Assembly (NCBI RefSeq): GCF_003569915.1
Contig: NZ_KZ984451.1
Span: 1 to 64,000, forward strand
Source of the DNA: Comamonas testosteroni
GTDB lineage: Bacteria > Pseudomonadota > Gammaproteobacteria > Burkholderiales > Burkholderiaceae_C
Reading direction: 5' to 3'
DNA length: 64,000 bases
A program made the position numbers and the translations under genes. Below the pieces are notes generated by a model that had not been told where the DNA came from, ran no database searches, and worked only from the letters and a program-made list of their open reading frames with translations. Each line of letters begins with the position of its first letter. Positions within the stretch are counted from its first letter, which is position 1. Shown here piece by piece: positions 60,555 through 64,000 of the stretch.

Positions 60555-63500
60555 TCACTGCGCGGACAGACTCAACTGGGCGCGTGGCGACCAGTCCTTG
60601 TCTTTCACATCGAGTTTGGGGGCACCGAGGAACAGACGCTCCAACGGCAGCTTCTGGGTGGACAGGTAGTCACGCACGGCCACACCGCGCGCCAGCGCCA
60701 GCTCGCGCATGGCGTCATCAGGCACGGCAATGTTGCCGACCAGCAAGGCCTTCATCTGATCATCGGGCAAGTCCTTGGCCATTCCGACCATATTGCGGGG
60801 CTTTTTGACGTCAGCCTGCTTGTAGACCGCCTTAAGCAGCGCGGAACGCTCGGCGTCGGTGATGTCATTGATCTCGTCACCGCTCTTGCCTTCGCGAATC
60901 GCATTGCGGCGCTTTTGCGCCAGCATCAGGCGCTCGAGCTCCACCGACTTCCAGGCTTCCTTGTCTTCGGCCTCGCGCGACTCGCCCACCACGGTCATCT
61001 TGAGGGCGGGACGGTCGTTGAGTGCCTTGACGATCTTGGTCAATTGCTCCTTGGCCTTGGCATCAAGCTTGGCGCTGCCGGGCGCAAAGTTCACTGCACC
61101 GGATTCATCACCACCGGAGAAAGCGCCCGACAGCAGCGCGAACGGCGCCGTCACAGCCTTCATGATGATGTTGCCAATCACCTTGAAAACGATGGGCGCG
61201 AGGCGGAACTGCGGGTCGTTGAGCGAGCCGCTCAGCGGTACATCCAGATCGATCACACCATTGCGGTCCGACAGCAAGGCCACAGCCAGCTTGACGGGCA
61301 GCGACGCCGGCGCGCCTTCGACCTTGTCGCCAAAGGTCAGCTGGCGCAGCACCAGCTTGTTCGAAGCTGTGAGCTGCCCATCGGGCTGCACCTTGTAGTT
61401 GACATCCATGTACAGCTTGCCGCGCTCAATGCCATAGCCCGCGTACTTGATGGAGTACGGCGACAGCGGTGACAGCTCCAGGTCATTCATCTGCGCACGC
61501 ACATCCAGCGCCAGTGGCTTGGCCAGCGGGTTGACCTTGCCGCTGATGTCCAGCGTCGCCGTGCCTTGCGCCCTGCCCTTGATTTCCAGATCGGCCATCT
61601 GCGGGCCGTCCTGCCCTTGAGGCGCTTCGGACGAGAAGGCGCTCAAGCGGCCTTTCAATTCGCTAAGGTCTGCCGAGTAATTGGGCTGGATGAAGTAGTC
61701 AGAGAACTGCACCTTGCCGCCGGCCAGCGTGATGGGACCGACCTTGATAATGGGGGCCGGGCCTGTGTCTTCAGGCTTGGCCACAGGCTCTGGGGCCTTG
61801 GTCACTTCAGGCTTTTCGCCCGCAGCGGCCTTGGCGTTGGCCTGCTCGTTCTGTGCCACGGACTGCTCGGACTTCTCGCTCTTGACGATGTCCTGCAGAT
61901 TGATGCGACCATTGCGCTGCACGATGACGCGGGCAAAGAAATCGCTCAGCGCCGTCTCGCGCACGCTCACGCGCAGCGGCTGCGCAGGCTGCATATTCAG
62001 GTCCAGCCCGCGCACGGCCAGTGTCTTCCAGGCCAGCAGGTCGTCACCGATACCCAGACCCGTCTTGGCCGCCATGGCCTTGGCGCGGTCTGCAGTGGAG
62101 TCATTGAGCACCGCCGTCAGCGCACCCTTGGCGGTGCTAGGCTTGTCGGCTTCTTCCTTGACGGGAGCCGCCAGCGTGGAGCGCACGCGCAAGTCGTTCA
62201 ACTCCACATCGCCTTGCACGGTCACCTGCGGGCCCTTGGCATGGGCCAGATAGTTGAGCTTGCCCTTGAAGTTGCCGTCGGCACGCACCAGATCGACGTT
62301 GAGCTTGTGAGCAAAGTACGGCTCAAACGCATGCAAAGGCACGGCCTTGGCCTGCAACTGGCCGTTGGCGGACACCGGCGTGAGCCCGAACTGCCCCTTG
62401 AAGTTGATGCTGCCCGCCTGCGCACGGCGACCGGTGCCCAGTTGTGCCGAGACTTCCAGCGGCGTGGGAGCTGCCTTGGCGGCCAGAGGCTCAAAGGCGC
62501 CCAGTCGCACGCGCAAAGCAGTCACATCGACTTGCACGGCTTGCGCAGCCTGGCCTTGCACGGGGGCCTCGTCCTTGAACTGCACGGCACCGCCATCCAC
62601 GGCCAGTGCGGCCAGCTTCACGGACCAGGGCTTCCCAGCTTCGGCCTTGCCTGCAGCCTTGGCGGGCTTGGCCTGATTACCCTGTTTACCGCCCACGGGC
62701 AGCCAGCGCTCATACATCCAGCGGCCTTGTGCATCACGCAGCGCCGCCAATTGGGGCTTTTGCACGGCAATCGACTCCACCAGCACTTGCTGCGCCGCCA
62801 GGTCCACATTAACGCCCGCCAACTTGACCTGCTCAACCTTGATGGGAGCCTGCCTGTCCTGCACCTGCAGCTTGTCTGCTGTCAGTTCATTGACATGGGC
62901 CACCACGCCCGCTTCGCTCCAGGACAGCTCGGCACCGGTGTTGAGGATGGCGCTTAGCTGCGGCTTGAAATGCGCGCTGATATAGGGCTGCACCCATTGC
63001 AGCGGCAGTTGGCCCAGCTTGATGGCCAGCTTGCCATCCTTGACGGTGGCTTGCCCATCTACCGTCAGCTTGGTTGCGCCCTCTTCTTTAACATCACCTG
63101 CGTGCAGACCTGTGCTTGCACTCAGATTCAAAGGCTCGGCCATAGGCCAGGCCACGTTCTTGACCTGCACAGCCAGCGGGGCCAGCGTCAGCGCCGCAGG
63201 CGTGCTGCCCGTGGCGGCGTCTTGCCAGTGCACCACGCCGCTATCAATATCAAACTGCTGTAGCGTCACAGCCAAGGGCTTGGCAGGTTTTTCCTGCTTC
63301 GCGGCAGGCGCTGCGTCGGCTTTGGTTTCAGGGGCCTGCTTTTTCTCTGCGGTTTCAGACTTGTCCGCAGCCGGCGTTGCCGGAGAGTTCAGTCCCAGCC
63401 AGTTGATCACGCCCTGCGCATTGCGGCTGGCAAACACTTGGGGCTTGACCCAGCGTACGGACTCCAGCGCAATCTGGTTTTGCAGTGGCTGCACATTCTT

Positions 63501-64000
63501 GAGCTGCGCCTGCAGCGACTCGAACTTCAGCAGCGGCGCGTTCTGGCGGTCCTGCAGCTCCACGCCAGACAAGACCAGCTTGCCACTGACACTGACCACG
63601 GCCTGCTCTTTTTGTTCGAAGCTGATCTGCAGATCCGTGTCCAGCACACCGGAGAGCGGCTGCACCGGCACGCTGGCGGGGACATAGCCCAGATAGGGCA
63701 TCAGGTCGATGTGATCCCACTTCAGGTTCATCGCCGTCTGGCGGCCATCGGCAAACGGCGTGCTCTCGCCCTTGGAGTCGAACTGGCTGCCATTCAGATC
63801 AAAAGCCAGATGCGGCAACACCTTGATCTCGCGCTTGGACTCCAGATTGCTGATGAAGGGAATGCCCAGCTGCAAATCCTTGAGCACATGCTGGCGTTGC
63901 ACCGACTCGTCGTTCAGCTCCACACGGCCATCGCGCAGCGCAATGTTGTAGAGCGCAAAGTTCACAGGCTTGGAAGGCTCTTCATCGGGCACATTGAACT
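60555..64000 (-). CDS. DUF748 (AsmA-like) envelope protein, 5' end beyond the window
   Basis: At least 1145 residues are present and the frame runs off the right edge, so the N terminus (expected to hold a membrane anchor) is missing. The visible part is made of repeated AsmA/DUF748-type beta-rich modules (LNLSASTGLHAGDVKEEG, LELSPLSPYSIKYAGYGIERGKL). Toward the C terminus DVPLSGSLNDPQFRLAPIV is followed by an OmpA-C-like stretch (FAPGSAKLDAKAKEQLTKIV) and a helical tail. AsmA-like proteins span the periplasm and are linked to phospholipid transport to the outer membrane; that role is inference here. Confidence 0.78.
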   Translation of the reverse strand, partial: FNVPDEEPSKPVNFALYNIALRDGRVELNDESVQRQHVLKDLQLGIPFISNLESKREIKVLPHLAFDLNGSQFDSKGESTPFADGRQTAMNLKWDHIDLMPYLGYVPASVPVQPLSGVLDTDLQISFEQKEQAVVSVSGKLVLSGVELQDRQNAPLLKFESLQAQLKNVQPLQNQIALESVRWVKPQVFASRNAQGVINWLGLNSPATPAADKSETAEKKQAPETKADAAPAAKQEKPAKPLAVTLQQFDIDSGVVHWQDAATGSTPAALTLAPLAVQVKNVAWPMAEPLNLSASTGLHAGDVKEEGATKLTVDGQATVKDGKLAIKLGQLPLQWVQPYISAHFKPQLSAILNTGAELSWSEAGVVAHVNELTADKLQVQDRQAPIKVEQVKLAGVNVDLAAQQVLVESIAVQKPQLAALRDAQGRWMYERWLPVGGKQGNQAKPAKAAGKAEAGKPWSVKLAALAVDGGAVQFKDEAPVQGQAAQAVQVDVTALRVRLGAFEPLAAKAAPTPLEVSAQLGTGRRAQAGSINFKGQFGLTPVSANGQLQAKAVPLHAFEPYFAHKLNVDLVRADGNFKGKLNYLAHAKGPQVTVQGDVELNDLRVRSTLAAPVKEEADKPSTAKGALTAVLNDSTADRAKAMAAKTGLGIGDDLLAWKTLAVRGLDLNMQPAQPLRVSVRETALSDFFARVIVQRNGRINLQDIVKSEKSEQSVAQNEQANAKAAAGEKPEVTKAPEPVAKPEDTGPAPIIKVGPITLAGGKVQFSDYFIQPNYSADLSELKGRLSAFSSEAPQGQDGPQMADLEIKGRAQGTATLDISGKVNPLAKPLALDVRAQMNDLELSPLSPYSIKYAGYGIERGKLYMDVNYKVQPDGQLTASNKLVLRQLTFGDKVEGAPASLPVKLAVALLSDRNGVIDLDVPLSGSLNDPQFRLAPIVFKVIGNIIMKAVTAPFALLSGAFSGGDESGAVNFAPGSAKLDAKAKEQLTKIVKALNDRPALKMTVVGESREAEDKEAWKSVELERLMLAQKRRNAIREGKSGDEINDITDAERSALLKAVYKQADVKKPRNMVGMAKDLPDDQMKALLVGNIAVPDDAMRELALARGVAVRDYLSTQKLPLERLFLGAPKLDVKDKDWSPRAQLSLSAQ

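Overview
The window looks like a piece of a Comamonadaceae (Betaproteobacteria) chromosome, most likely Comamonas or a close relative. It is GC-rich and dominated by CTG leucine codons. It carries the conserved betaproteobacterial block rpsB-tsf-pyrH-frr-uppS-cdsA-dxr-rseP-bamA-skp-lpxD-fabZ-lpxA-lpxB-rnhB, and two intergenic repeats of a type I recall from Comamonas, Delftia and Acidovorax. The family assignment comes from gene content and repeats. No database search was possible.

Layout. 1-6751 (+): a complete export operon with an outer-membrane factor lipoprotein, a HlyD-type adaptor, an RbbA-like double ATPase/permease and a YhhJ-like permease. 6893-7138 (+): the zinc-independent L31 paralogue. 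7342-10424 (+): a large unassigned membrane protein translationally coupled to a MATE transporter. 10432-17263 (-): the phosphate regulon pstSCAB-phoU-phoB-phoR with a clear PHO box before pstS. 17590-19074 (+) is ppx and 19281-21638 (-) is ppk, which has its own PHO-box cluster. 21779-26919 (-): glmM, folP, ftsH, rlmE. yhbY lies divergent to rlmE across only 32 bp. 27486-30271: a small glycosyltransferase-like gene (+), then (-) a probable Kdo hydroxylase, a DUF4149 membrane protein and greA. 30493-34906 (-): carAB. 35082-50591 (-): a TrmH-family methyltransferase, then the envelope/translation block from rnhB up to rpsB. 50811-53854 (+): an amidase and a bifunctional NAD(P)HX repair enzyme. 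53927-56539 (-): RNase R. 56574-57549 (+): five tandem tRNA-Leu(CAG) genes, each with its own promoter-like -10 box. 57680-64000 (-): a DUF349 protein and a DUF748 protein cut by the window edge.

How the genes fit together. The phosphate uptake system, its two-component regulators and polyphosphate metabolism sit side by side, and PHO-box sequences suggest that both pstS and ppk answer to PhoB. The 35-50 kb block makes lipid A, undecaprenyl phosphate, CDP-diacylglycerol and the outer-membrane assembly machinery, next to translation factors. The Kdo hydroxylase would modify the inner core of the same lipopolysaccharide. 

I see no CRISPR array, prophage, insertion sequence or defence island, and no gene cluster that is clearly a new system. 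The most interesting signals are non-coding: the tRNA-Leu array of separate transcription units, the PHO-box triplet at ppk, a terminator-like hairpin in the greA leader, a symmetric shared -10 element between rlmE and yhbY, an exact 50-bp-spaced direct repeat before the efflux operon, and a dispersed AT-richer element that also supplies an interdomain linker of the RbbA-like protein.
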